Position numbers and translations under genes: made by a program. The notes beneath the pieces were generated by a model. That model saw only the letters and a program-made list of their open reading frames with translations, was not told the origin of the DNA and made no database searches. A DNA stretch of 64,000 nt, taken from positions 62,001-126,000 of the forward strand of contig NZ_JAATOM010000014.1 of the NCBI RefSeq assembly GCF_019207085.1, written 5' to 3'. Positions 44,004 to 52,614 of this stretch are shown here, in pieces. Position 1 is the first letter of the stretch. Every line of letters starts with the position of its first letter. The stretch comes from Variovorax sp. dw_308. Lineage in GTDB: Bacteria > Pseudomonadota > Gammaproteobacteria > Burkholderiales > Burkholderiaceae_C.

Positions 44004-45098
44004 TCAGCCCCAGACGCTCGCGGCTTGCGCGTCCAGCGCCGCAAGGATGGCGCCCGTGTGCTCGCCCCGCTGCGGCAGCGGACGTGGCGTGACAGCCTGG
44101 CCATCGAAGCGCGGGGCCGGCCGCGTCTGCAGCAGTCCGTCGCGCTCGAAGTAGATGTCGCGCGCGGCCATGTGCGGGTGCGCAGCGGCCTCGGGCGGGC
44201 TCAGGACCGGGCCGAAACAGACGTCGGTTCCCTCCAGCAGCGCCGACCATTCGTCGCGCGTGCGGCTCGCGAACAGCTCGGTGAAATGCGCCTGCATCTC
44301 GCCCCATCGCGCGCGGTCCCACTGCTTGCCGGCGAAGCGCGGATCGTCCCGCAGGCCGAGCTTTTCCAGCAGCAACGCATAGAACTGCGGCTCGAGCGAA
44401 CCCAGCGTGATGAAGTGGCCGTCGGCACAACGGTAGGTCGCGAAGAAGTGCGAGCGCTCGTGCATGTTCTCGCCGCGCGGGCCGGTCACCAGGCCCTTCT
44501 GCCGCGACGCGAGGATGAGCTGCATCATGTGCGCCGAGCCGTCGACGATCGAGGCATCGACCACCGTGCCCTGCCCCGTCTCGCGTGCCTTCAGGATGCC
44601 GGCCAGCAGGCCGACCGCCAGGTACAACGCGCCGCCTCCGATATCGCCGATCAGCGTGATGGCCGATTGCGGCGGCTCGGCCGGCGTGCCGTTGTAGTAG
44701 AGCGCGCCCGAGGTCGCGATGTAGTTGTTGTCGTGCCCCGCGGCCTGCGCCAGCGGGCCGGTCTGGCCCCAGCCGGTCATGCGGCCGTAGACCAGGCGCG
44801 GGTTGCGCGCCGCGCATTCCGCAGGGCCCAGGCCCAGGCGCTCCATCACGCCGGGGCGCATGCCTTCGATCAGTGCGTCGGCGTCCTCGATCAGCTTCAG
44901 CACCAGTTCGCGGCCTTCCGGCGTCTTGAGATCCGCGACGATGGAACGCTTGCCGCGGTTGAGCAGGCTGGACGGCGCGCCGGCAGCGGCCTCGCGCTCG
45001 ACCGCGATGACATCGGCACCCAGGTCCGCAAGGTGCATGGCGCAGAACGGCCCGGGGCCGATGCCACAGATTTCGACGATCCTGATTCCTGAAAGCAT
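44004..45098 (-). CDS. CaiB/BaiF-family CoA transferase (racemase-like)
   Basis: A 364-residue type III enzyme related to alpha-methylacyl-CoA racemase. Seen motifs: VEICGIGPGPFCAMHLADLGADV, NRGKRSIVADLKTPEGR, EGMRPGVMERLGLGP, and GHDNNYIATSGAL, which is typical of the racemase side of the family. It may shift CoA between acids or invert the 2-methyl centre before beta-oxidation. It is a paralogue of the enzyme at 57121. The start at 45098 fits the family N-terminus. Confidence 0.88.
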   Translation of the reverse strand: MLSGIRIVEICGIGPGPFCAMHLADLGADVIAVEREAAAGAPSSLLNRGKRSIVADLKTPEGRELVLKLIEDADALIEGMRPGVMERLGLGPAECAARNPRLVYGRMTGWGQTGPLAQAAGHDNNYIATSGALYYNGTPAEPPQSAITLIGDIGGGALYLAVGLLAGILKARETGQGTVVDASIVDGSAHMMQLILASRQKGLVTGPRGENMHERSHFFATYRCADGHFITLGSLEPQFYALLLEKLGLRDDPRFAGKQWDRARWGEMQAHFTELFASRTRDEWSALLEGTDVCFGPVLSPPEAAAHPHMAARDIYFERDGLLQTRPAPRFDGQAVTPRPLPQRGEHTGAILAALDAQAASVWG

Positions 45099-45112
45099 GC
45101 GAGTTCCTGTTG

Positions 45113-45301
45113 TCAATTGGTTCGATTGAGCGCGTGCGGCCGAAGCGATCGCGTGTCGGGTCGGCAGGTGTAGAAAGCCTCGTCTCGCTGCGACGGCGTC
45201 CCCACGGGCTGGCTGGATACTCCAGCGCGTCGCGTCGACTGCGAGGCACGCGCCTCGGCGGCGGCACGCACTTCCATCAGGCATTGTCGAAGAAGAGCCA
45301 T
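45113..45301 (-). CDS. Possible small ORF after etfA
   Basis: A 62-codon ORF starting MALLRQCLMEVRAAAEARAS, 19 bases after the etfA stop, with a near-perfect AAGGAGG ribosome-binding site six bases before the ATG. The C-terminal half is low in complexity and looks random. It may be the start of a gene that once followed etfA and is now cut short, or a true small protein. Nothing similar is recognised. Confidence 0.3.
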   Translation of the reverse strand: MALLRQCLMEVRAAAEARASQSTRRAGVSSQPVGTPSQRDEAFYTCRPDTRSLRPHALNRTN

Positions 45302-45320
45302 GTCGCGCCTCCTTTGTGTG

Positions 45321-46253
45321 TCAGAGCGTGGCGGCCAGGTCAGGCACCGCCGTGAACAGGTCGGCCACGAGGCCGTAGTCGGCCACCGAGAAGATCGGTG
45401 CCTCTTCATCCTTGTTGATCGCGACGATCACCTTGGAATCCTTCATGCCGGCCAGATGCTGGATCGCGCCCGAGATGCCGGCGGCGATGTAGAGCTGCGG
45501 CGCGACGATCTTGCCGGTCTGGCCCACTTGCCAGTCGTTCGGGGCGTAGCCCGCGTCGACGGCGGCGCGGCTGGCGCCCAGGCCGGCGTTGAGCTTGTCG
45601 GCCAGCGGCGCCATCACTTCCTGGAACTTCTCGGCGCTGCCCAGCGCGCGGCCACCGGAGACGATGATCTTGGCGGCGGTCAGTTCGGGGCGTTCGCTCT
45701 TCGTGACCTCGCGGCCGACGAAGCTCGACTTGCCGCTGTCGGCCACGCCTTCGGCGTTCTCGACGCTGGCGCTGCCACCGGTGGCGGCCGCGGCATCAAA
45801 GCCCGTGGTGCGCACGGTGATGACCTTGGTCGCATCGCTGCTCTGCACGGTGGCGATCGCGTTGCCGGCGTAGATGGGGCGCTCGAAGGTGTCGGCACTC
45901 ACGACCTTGGTGATGTCGGAGATCTGCGCCACGTCGAGCTTGGCGGCCACCCGCGGGGCGACGTTCTTGCCGTTGGCGGTCGAGGGGAACAGGATGTGGC
46001 TGTAGTTGCCGGCGATGGCCAGCACCTGGGCTGCAACGTTTTCAGCGAGGTTCTCGGCGAGCGACGGGCTGTCGGCGGCGATGACCTTGGAGACACCGAC
46101 GATCTTGGCGGCAGCAGCAGCAGCCTCGGCGGCATTGGCGCCGGCCACCAGCACGTGGACGTCGCCGCCGCAGGCGAGCGCGGCGGTCACGGTGTTGAGG
46201 GTCGCCGGCTTGACGGTGGCGTGGTCGTGTTCGGCAATGACGAGTGCGGTCAT
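45321..46253 (-). CDS. etfA: Electron transfer flavoprotein alpha subunit
   Basis: The FAD-binding subunit of ETF, 310 residues. It takes electrons from acyl-CoA dehydrogenases to ETF:quinone oxidoreductase. The C-terminal FAD motif (QLYIAAGISGAIQHLAGM, with VAINKDEEAPIFSVADYGLV) is intact. It begins 14 bases after etfB on the same strand and would serve the acyl-CoA dehydrogenases at 49376 and 61269. Confidence 0.96.
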   Translation of the reverse strand: MTALVIAEHDHATVKPATLNTVTAALACGGDVHVLVAGANAAEAAAAAAKIVGVSKVIAADSPSLAENLAENVAAQVLAIAGNYSHILFPSTANGKNVAPRVAAKLDVAQISDITKVVSADTFERPIYAGNAIATVQSSDATKVITVRTTGFDAAAATGGSASVENAEGVADSGKSSFVGREVTKSERPELTAAKIIVSGGRALGSAEKFQEVMAPLADKLNAGLGASRAAVDAGYAPNDWQVGQTGKIVAPQLYIAAGISGAIQHLAGMKDSKVIVAINKDEEAPIFSVADYGLVADLFTAVPDLAATL

Positions 46254-46267
46254 GTTCTTGTGTCTCC

Positions 46268-47017
46268 TCAGATAACCTTGGCTTCGTTCTTGAGCTTGTC
46301 CACCAGCGTGGCGACGTCGGGCACCTTGATGCCGGCACCGCGCTTGGGCGGCTCGCTGACCTTGAGCGTCTTCAGGCGCGGCTTGACGTCGACGCCGAGG
46401 TCTTCGGGCTTGAAGATGTCGAGTTGCTTCTTCTTGGCCTTCATGATGTTGGGCAGCGTCACGTAGCGCGGCTCGTTCAGGCGAAGGTCGGTCGTGATGA
46501 CTGCGGGCAGGCTCAGCGAAATGGTTTCCAGGCCGCCGTCGACCTCACGCGTGACGTTGAGCTTGTCGCCGGCCAGTTCGACCTTGGAGGCGAAGGTGGC
46601 TTGCGGCAGGTCGGCCAGCGCGGCCAGCATCTGGCCGGTCTGGTTGGCATCGTCGTCGATGGCTTGCTTGCCGAGGATGACCATCGAAGGTTGTTCCTTG
46701 TCGACAAGCGCCTTCAGCAGCTTGGCCACGGCCAGGGGTTGCAGCTCTTCGGTGGTCTCGACCAGGATGCCGCGATCGGCACCGATGGCCATGGCGGTGC
46801 GCAGGGTTTCCTGGCACTTGGCGTCGCCGCAAGAGACAGCGATGACTTCCGTCACGACGCCCTTCTCCTTCAAGCGAACCGCTTCTTCGACGGCGATTTC
46901 ATCGAATGGGTTCATGCTCATCTTCACGCTGGCGATATCGACGCCGGAACCATCCGACTTGACCTGCGCCTTGACGTTGGCGTCCACGACGCGCTTGACT
47001 GCGACCAATGCTTTCAC
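46268..47017 (-). CDS. etfB: Electron transfer flavoprotein beta subunit
   Basis: The 249-residue partner of EtfA, with the AMP-binding region (LGKQAIDDDANQTGQMLAA) and the signature VKRVVD at its N-terminus. The start is GTG at 47017: it has GGAG eight bases upstream and gives the usual V/MKALVAVKRVVD opening. It is the first gene of the etfBA operon. Confidence 0.96.
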   Translation of the reverse strand: MKALVAVKRVVDANVKAQVKSDGSGVDIASVKMSMNPFDEIAVEEAVRLKEKGVVTEVIAVSCGDAKCQETLRTAMAIGADRGILVETTEELQPLAVAKLLKALVDKEQPSMVILGKQAIDDDANQTGQMLAALADLPQATFASKVELAGDKLNVTREVDGGLETISLSLPAVITTDLRLNEPRYVTLPNIMKAKKKQLDIFKPEDLGVDVKPRLKTLKVSEPPKRGAGIKVPDVATLVDKLKNEAKVI

Positions 47018-47074
47018 TGGAGTGTCTCCATCAATTTGATGGAGGCAGTAGACCAGCAAGGGCTCGCGAAGCCA

Positions 47075-47091
47075 CTACCCTTATTGGGTAG
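47075..47091. promoter_or_regulatory. Small inverted repeat upstream of etfB
   Basis: CTACCC and GGGTAG are perfect inverted arms around TTATT, 58 bases before the etfB start. It could be an operator; no other copy was noticed. Confidence 0.3.
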
Positions 47092-47276
47092 TTTCCGGCG
47101 AGTCCGTTGGCGAATCGCAGGGTCACTGATTGCGCGTGGGCGGATTCGTACCGGCCTGATCCCGGAGAACGAGGCCTGCGCAACAACGAGCGCGCGAACG
47201 CCGAGGTCCGCGCCGCCGACTTCGACCTGCTCTCGCCGTTCATGCGTCATTCGAACCGGTTGTGGGCCCGCGAATG

Positions 47277-47795
47277 TCAGAGCCCCTTCGCCTCTTCCTT
47301 CAGCACCACGTCCCAGATCTGGGGGCCGCTCGGCTTCATCGCCTCTTCCATGATGTGGCCGACCAGGCCGGCCGTGCGCCCCACCAGCGCCAGGCCGCGC
47401 GCGATGCGCGGGTCCAGCCCCAGGTCGGCGGCAATGGCGCCCATGGCGCCGGCGCCGTTGATCGACAGCTTGCGGCCGAACTCATTGGCCTGGATCGTCT
47501 CGATGGCGTCGAGCAGCCGCCAGCATGCGCCGTAGTAGCCGTTGTCTTTCGAGATGGCGCGCAGCGACGGCACGCGCGGGTCGCCCTCCACGTGGATCGG
47601 ATGGCCGACGCCCTGGATGCGCTTCTTCTCGCTTCGGTAGGTCTGCAGCAGCTCACGGGCGCGTGCGTCGAACAGGTCCTGCGGCGCGTCGGCTGACATG
47701 CCCTTCATCCAGGTGACGAGCATTTCTGCCACGTTCTGCGTGGCACCCAGGTAACGGTCGCCAGCGCCGAGCAGGCCGGCGGCGACCGAGAAGGG
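47277..47795 (-). pseudogene. Citryl-CoA lyase/citrate synthase-like gene, 5' truncated
   Basis: The C-terminal ~170 codons of a citrate synthase-fold lyase (FSVAAGLLGAGDRYLGATQN, GVGHPIHVEGDPRVP, and the end KPSGPQIWDVV) are kept in frame. Similarity stops at about 47796, where a stop codon follows three bases later and an unrelated gene fragment begins on the other strand. Intact relatives are about 270 residues or more. The remnant lacks the start and the N-terminal domain, so it is a pseudogene unless it restarts internally at the GTG at 47732. Confidence 0.7.
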
Positions 47796-47797
47796 CC

Positions 47798-48420
47798 GCT
47801 ATCTCGATGCGCTGGCTGGAGGACTACGGCACCCAGCATCGCCTGGATCGGCCGCTGGGCTACGCGCTGGCGATGCGCCTGCGCTGGCAGTTGCGCCGCG
47901 GCGAGACCGTGCAGGCGCAGGGCACGCTGGAGCGCATCGTGCTACTGGGCGCGCGCCAGGCCGGCCGCACCTCGACCGCCGCGGCCGAGGTGCGCCGCAT
48001 CGCTGAGCGGGCCCGCGCCGAGATGAGCCTGAACTGGAACGACTTCGACGCCGCCATCGCGCGGCTCGGGCCGGTGATGACCGAATGCGAGGCCTGCGGG
48101 CGCTACCGCACCGTGGTCCTCCTGCAGGCGCAGCTTGCCTGCGCCGAGGCCGGCCGCGGCAATGCCGAGACGGCCAGGCGCCATCCACTGGAAGCGCTGC
48201 GACTGGGCCACCGGCTGGGGCTTTCGCGCAGCCTGCTCGATGCCGACCGCCGCGTGCCCGAACAGATCGGAGCCCTGCTGCGCGACGCACCGGTCGACCC
48301 GGTGCTGGCCTTCTACGCCCGGCGCGTGCTGGCCGCAGCGAACGCGACGAGGCCGTGGCACGCCTGCGCGACCTCGAGCTGGGCAGGGATAACACCGCCA
48401 TTCGCGGCGGCAACAACTAG
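47798..48420 (+). pseudogene. MalT/LuxR-family ATPase regulator fragment
   Basis: The plus strand reads MRWLEDYGTQHRLDRPLGYA and continues with helical repeats like those in the middle of large MalT-type regulators. A frameshift near 48335 moves to SERDEAVARLRDLELGRDNT and a stop at 48420. The ATPase domain is missing before it and the LuxR helix-turn-helix after it. It starts at the same point where the citryl-CoA lyase remnant is cut. Confidence 0.65.
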
Positions 48421-48536
48421 CCATCCAAACCAGGCGGCGCTTTGCATTGTCGCGAAAGGGTGTTGGTGGCCCACCGCCCTTGCGACTTGCCACTGCTGTT
48501 GCGCATCGTCGCGCCAGCGACGCTCGAAACGGCGCG

Positions 48537-49340
48537 TCACATGCCGAACCAATGGCCTTCGCCGCTGCGCGGCATGAATCGCGCCGGGCGCTTTTCCTTG
48601 AAGGCTGCCAGAGCCTCCTTCGAATCCGGATGGCCGCTCATGCGGGAGGTCGCGCCCTGCTCGAATTCGTAGCCGGTGCGCAGGTCCATCGATTCGATAC
48701 GGTCCAGCACCCGCTTGCTGACACGCACCGCCGTCGGGCTGTGCTGGGCGATCCGCCGCGCGAAGCGCATCGCCTCGTCCATGAGCTTGTCGCCCTCGCA
48801 CACCACGATCGCCGCGCCTGCCGAGGCAAGGTCCTGTGCGCTCATCGGGTCCCCCGTGAAATACATGCGTCGCACCACCGGCTGCGGCGCCATCCGCGCC
48901 AGGTGTCGCGCACCGCCCATCACGCCTACGGTCAGCTCGGGCAAGCCCAGCCTGGCGTCCTTTGCCGCCACCACGAAGTCGCAGGATCCCGCGATGGCCA
49001 GCCCGGTGCCCATCGCGGCACCGTGCACGGCGGCAATCACCGGAACCGCACACTCGGAGATGGCGAAGAAGGCCTCGCGTACGCGCCACATGCGCTCGAC
49101 CGCGTTGTCCGGGGTCATGGTCGCGAATTCCTCGAGGTCGTTGCCACCGCAGAAATGCTTGCCCTGTCCGCTCAGGACGATGGCGCGCACGTCGTCGCCC
49201 AACTGGTCCACGTTGCCGAAGAGTTGCTTGAGCTCGATGTACATGTCGCGATGCACTGCATTGGCCGGGGGCCGCGCGAGCTGGACGTGATAGACCCCGT
49301 CGCCCTGGGGCTCGACGGTCAGGTACTTGAATTCAGGCAT
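48537..49340 (-). CDS. Enoyl-CoA hydratase/isomerase
   Basis: A 267-residue crotonase-fold protein. The oxyanion-hole segments are GKHFCGGNDLEEF and AAVHGAAMGTGLAIAGSCDF. At the second position, where classical hydratases have a catalytic glutamate, the region reads LPELTVGVMGGARHLARM, so a hydratase or a related activity (isomerase, hydrolase) is possible. The start at 49340 has AAGGAAAA upstream. It lies 35 bases after the acyl-CoA dehydrogenase on the same strand and forms an operon with it and the SDR. Confidence 0.88.
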   Translation of the reverse strand: MPEFKYLTVEPQGDGVYHVQLARPPANAVHRDMYIELKQLFGNVDQLGDDVRAIVLSGQGKHFCGGNDLEEFATMTPDNAVERMWRVREAFFAISECAVPVIAAVHGAAMGTGLAIAGSCDFVVAAKDARLGLPELTVGVMGGARHLARMAPQPVVRRMYFTGDPMSAQDLASAGAAIVVCEGDKLMDEAMRFARRIAQHSPTAVRVSKRVLDRIESMDLRTGYEFEQGATSRMSGHPDSKEALAAFKEKRPARFMPRSGEGHWFGM

Positions 49341-49375
49341 GGTTTTCCTTGCAGTTGATCGGGGAAAGACGGGGC

Positions 49376-50536
49376 TCAGGCCCTCGCCAACGTTCCCTTG
49401 AAGATGTTGTTGCGTTGGACGGCCGAGGAGCCGCCGATGATCGGCATGAGCAAGGCGTCGCGCACATAGCGCTCGGCGTCGAAGTCCTTCACGTAGCCAT
49501 AGGCGCCGAAGATGGTCTGGCATTCGAGGGCGACGGCCTTGCAGACTTCCGTCGCGAACAGCTTGGCCATCGAGGTCTCAACCTGGCAGGGCTGATGCTC
49601 GTTGGCCAGCCAGGCCGCGTGGTAGAGCACCAGCCGCGCCGCATGCAACTGGGTCTTCATGTCCGCCAGCTTGTGCTGGATCGACTGGTAGCTGGCAATC
49701 CGCTTGCCGAATTGCCGGCGCTCGAAGGCATAGGCCCAGGCGTCGTCGAGCGCGGCGCGTGCGATACCCACGCCGATGGCGGCCACTTCGAGCTTCTCGA
49801 CATCGAGGCCCGGACCGACCAGCATCGGCCAGCCCTTGTTCCAGCCACCTTCGCCGCCGATGACGTTCGCAAAGGGCACTTCCACGTCGTCGAAGCTGAC
49901 GTCGGTGGTGGCCGCGCCCTTCATGCCCATCCCTTCGATGGGGGTGATGAGAACTCCCTTGGCGGTCGACGGAATCATGACCATCGAGAGGTTCTTGTGC
50001 CGCTCGCCTTCGGGGCCGCTGCGCACCAACGCGTAGATGTAGTCGGAGATCGCGGCACCCGAGCAGAAGCGCTTGGCGCCGTTGATGCGCACCGTGTCGC
50101 CGACGCGCTCGGCGCGCGTCTTGACGCTGGCGAGGTCGGCGCCTGCGTCGGGCTCCGTCAGGCCATAGGCAAAGATCAGCGTGCCGTCGGCCACCTTGGG
50201 CAAGAGCGCCTGGCGCTGCTCCTCGGTCGCGCATTCCACAATGTTCATGCCGGCATAGCAGGCACCCATGATGTAGGGCACGGAAACGGCAAGGCTGCGG
50301 CGCGACAGTTCCTCGATGACCACCATGGTCGCGAGGATGTCGCGCCCGGCGCCGCCGTATTCCTCCGGCACCGTGAGGCCCAGCACGCCGAGGCCCGCCA
50401 GCTTGTCGAACACGTCTCGCGGGAAGTGATTGTTCTTGTCCCACTGGGCCGCCGCGGCGCGTGGCATTTCCTTCTCGACGAAGCGCTCCAGCGTGTCGCG
50501 CAGTTGCCGGATGTGATCGGGCTCTGTGAAGTTCAT
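49376..50536 (-). CDS. Acyl-CoA dehydrogenase
   Basis: A 386-residue FAD enzyme that makes the alpha,beta double bond in an acyl-CoA and passes electrons to ETF. Family motifs: VPEEYGGAGRDIL, YGLTEPDAGADLASVKTRA, INGAKRFCSGA, ERRQFGKRIASYQSIQHKLA and IFGAYGYVKDFDAERYVRDA. It starts 12 bases after the SDR gene stop on the same strand. The acyl substrate is unknown. Confidence 0.92.
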   Translation of the reverse strand: MNFTEPDHIRQLRDTLERFVEKEMPRAAAAQWDKNNHFPRDVFDKLAGLGVLGLTVPEEYGGAGRDILATMVVIEELSRRSLAVSVPYIMGACYAGMNIVECATEEQRQALLPKVADGTLIFAYGLTEPDAGADLASVKTRAERVGDTVRINGAKRFCSGAAISDYIYALVRSGPEGERHKNLSMVMIPSTAKGVLITPIEGMGMKGAATTDVSFDDVEVPFANVIGGEGGWNKGWPMLVGPGLDVEKLEVAAIGVGIARAALDDAWAYAFERRQFGKRIASYQSIQHKLADMKTQLHAARLVLYHAAWLANEHQPCQVETSMAKLFATEVCKAVALECQTIFGAYGYVKDFDAERYVRDALLMPIIGGSSAVQRNNIFKGTLARA

Positions 50537-50547
50537 CGTCTCGTCCT

Positions 50548-51306
50548 TCAGCGCGCGGTCAGGCCGCCGTCGACCGTGAAGCTCGCGCCCGTGACGTAGG
50601 AGGCGCCGCTGGAGCACAGCCACGCCACCATCTCTGCCACTTCGGCAGGTTGGGCCAATCGGCGCATTGCCGTGCCGTCGATGGCGGCCTGCACCGTCTT
50701 GTCGGTGAAGATGGTCTTCTCGCCGCGGATCATCGGCGTCTCGATGAAGCCGGGGCACACGGCATTGATGCGGATGCCATCGCGGCCGCTCTCGAGCGCC
50801 GCCGACTTGGTCAGCCCGATGACGCCGTGCTTCGATGCGGAGTAAGCCGCCGTGCCCACGCCGCCCTTGGTGGCCATGATCGACGCGGTGTTGACGATGG
50901 CGCCGCCGCCCGAGCGCTTCATCGCCGGGATCTGGTGGCGCATGCAATAGAAGACGCCGCTGAGGTTGATGTCGATCACACGCTGCCATTCCACGGGCGT
51001 CTGGTCCGCCGTCATCGCGGGCGCGCCGAAGATGCCCGCGTTGTTGAAGGCGACATCCAGGCGTCCGTAGTGCTCGAGCGCGCGCGCCACCAGGGCTTCG
51101 CAATCGGAGTCATGCGACACATCGGCGCGCATGGACACGGCCTGCCCTCCAGCGTCGATGACCAGTCGCGCCGTTTCGGCCGCGCCAACTTCATTGACGT
51201 CGCTGGCCACCACCTGGTGGCCGTATGCCGCCAGCAGCAGCGCGGTTGCGCGCCCGATGCCCGAGCCTGCGCCCGTGACGATGGCGACTTTCTTGTTCTC
51301 TTTCAT
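50548..51306 (-). CDS. Short-chain dehydrogenase (3-hydroxyacyl type)
   Basis: A 252-residue SDR with TGAGSGIG, NNAG, and the catalytic YSASK (AYSASKHGVIGLTK). It may oxidise the 3-hydroxyacyl-CoA made by the neighbouring hydratase. An alternative ATG at 51318 adds four residues; neither start has a strong ribosome-binding site. It is the first gene of the SDR-dehydrogenase-hydratase unit. Confidence 0.87.
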   Translation of the reverse strand: MKENKKVAIVTGAGSGIGRATALLLAAYGHQVVASDVNEVGAAETARLVIDAGGQAVSMRADVSHDSDCEALVARALEHYGRLDVAFNNAGIFGAPAMTADQTPVEWQRVIDINLSGVFYCMRHQIPAMKRSGGGAIVNTASIMATKGGVGTAAYSASKHGVIGLTKSAALESGRDGIRINAVCPGFIETPMIRGEKTIFTDKTVQAAIDGTAMRRLAQPAEVAEMVAWLCSSGASYVTGASFTVDGGLTAR

Positions 51307-51328
51307 GTTGACTTTCATTGGGTAGTGT

Positions 51329-52369
51329 TCAGGGGGAGCCGAGGAGTTGCGGCTTGGGAAGGGTCCACGCACCGGTGATGGCCTCGGCGCGCGGGCGATA
51401 CAGACGCACGGTGTAGTTCCAGCCGTCGGTGGTCGGCAGGCAGTTGGGCGTGTCGTCCGCGCATCCGCCGAACTGGACGACCACGCGGCCTTCGGGGCTC
51501 TTCTTCGCGGTGACGTTGTTGATGGCGTAGGCGTTGCGCGCGTTGGGCTCGAAGTAGCCCTTGGCGTTGTAGACGCTGATCGACCAGAAGCCATCGGCGG
51601 GAACATCGCCGACATCGAGCCGGTAGACCGCCTTGCCGTCGTTGCTGGACGGCATGAAGTTCAGGTACAGGGCTTCCTGCTCGGGCAGGCCGCCCCACAG
51701 CGTGGCCGAGCCGATCAGGTGGCGCACCGGGTCCAGCTGGGCGGCGCGACCGCCGAACATGCGGCGCGAGTCCGGGATCGCCGAGCCCAGCACCAGCAGC
51801 GCGTCGCGAACCCTCTTCTGGCTCTCGGCGTCCCAGGACACAGCGTCGTACGTGCCCGGCGCCTTCTGGGAAACCTGCACTGCGTCCTGCAGCACATTGC
51901 CCTTGCGGATGTCCTCCGCATCGTTCGCGTCGACCAGCACGCGAATGCCGATCACGGCGTAGCGGGTGCCGACCTGCTCGCGCGTGATGGTGTGGGTGCC
52001 CGGCGCGCGGAAGGCCGGCAGCGTGTAGTGGTCCTGGCTCACGACCTGCATCGACAGGTAGCGCGCGCCGGTATCCGGCAGCGTGACTGTCACCGGGCCC
52101 GCATCGAGGTCGAAGACGCCTGCGCCGTACAGCGTGTCGCGGTTCATGCGGATCACGGTCTGCCGGCCGATCGGTGCCAGCGCGCGGGTGAACTGCAGCT
52201 TGCCGAAGCCGTTCCGGCCGGCGACGCTGGCGAAGTAGCGATCGCTTTCGGCGCGGATGAAGTTGTCGACCGTGACGAGCGCGGCCTTGGGGTTTTCGTT
52301 GCTGCCTTGCGCGTGCGCCGAGGCACCGAGCAAGGCCATGGTGGCGATGACTGCGGTCGTGGTCTTCAT
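51329..52369 (-). CDS. Exported DUF1254/DUF1214 protein
   Basis: A 346-residue protein with a signal peptide (MKTTTAVIATMALLGASAHAQ). The N-terminal half matches DUF1254 (NFIRAESDRYFASV, MNRDTLYGAGVFDLDAGPV) and the C-terminal half DUF1214 (DGFWSISVYNAKGYFEPNARNAYAINN). Such proteins are beta-rich and periplasmic; their function is not settled. It is divergent from the esterase at 52615, and the shared promoter region has two AATCACCCGTT boxes. Confidence 0.87.
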   Translation of the reverse strand: MKTTTAVIATMALLGASAHAQGSNENPKAALVTVDNFIRAESDRYFASVAGRNGFGKLQFTRALAPIGRQTVIRMNRDTLYGAGVFDLDAGPVTVTLPDTGARYLSMQVVSQDHYTLPAFRAPGTHTITREQVGTRYAVIGIRVLVDANDAEDIRKGNVLQDAVQVSQKAPGTYDAVSWDAESQKRVRDALLVLGSAIPDSRRMFGGRAAQLDPVRHLIGSATLWGGLPEQEALYLNFMPSSNDGKAVYRLDVGDVPADGFWSISVYNAKGYFEPNARNAYAINNVTAKKSPEGRVVVQFGGCADDTPNCLPTTDGWNYTVRLYRPRAEAITGAWTLPKPQLLGSP

Positions 52370-52437
52370 GTGGTTGGTCTCCTTCGTGGCGGCGGATCGT
52401 AGAGCGCGAAGCGGCCTCGTGGCGCACCGGCAAATTG

Positions 52438-52457
52438 CAAATCACCCGTTCGGACGA
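52438..52457 (+). promoter_or_regulatory. AATCACCCGTTCGGACGA box 1
   Basis: CAAATCACCCGTTCGGACGA recurs almost exactly at 56994 before the beta-oxidation operon. It lies between the DUF1254 gene and the esterase operon. Confidence 0.6.
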
Positions 52458-52496
52458 GGGACTGAACCCCGTGGGCCAAACGGGACGAATCCGACG

Positions 52497-52515
52497 AATC
52501 ACCCGTTAAGACGAT
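52497..52515 (+). promoter_or_regulatory. AATCACCCGTT box 2
   Basis: AATCACCCGTTAAGACGAT is a second, slightly diverged copy, 58 bases after box 1 and 100 bases before the esterase start. Confidence 0.5.
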
Positions 52516-52614
52516 GTCCCGGGGATCACCTGCGTCGAACAATTCCGACCTGACTGAACGCGACTGCCGCCTCTTGCGGCATTCGAACGGCACACGTCGC
52601 CCGCAGGTAGCCCC

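Noticed and set aside
48385..48393. AGGGATAAC, part of a homing-endonuclease site
   Set aside because: Only half of the known 18-base site is present; chance match inside a gene fragment.
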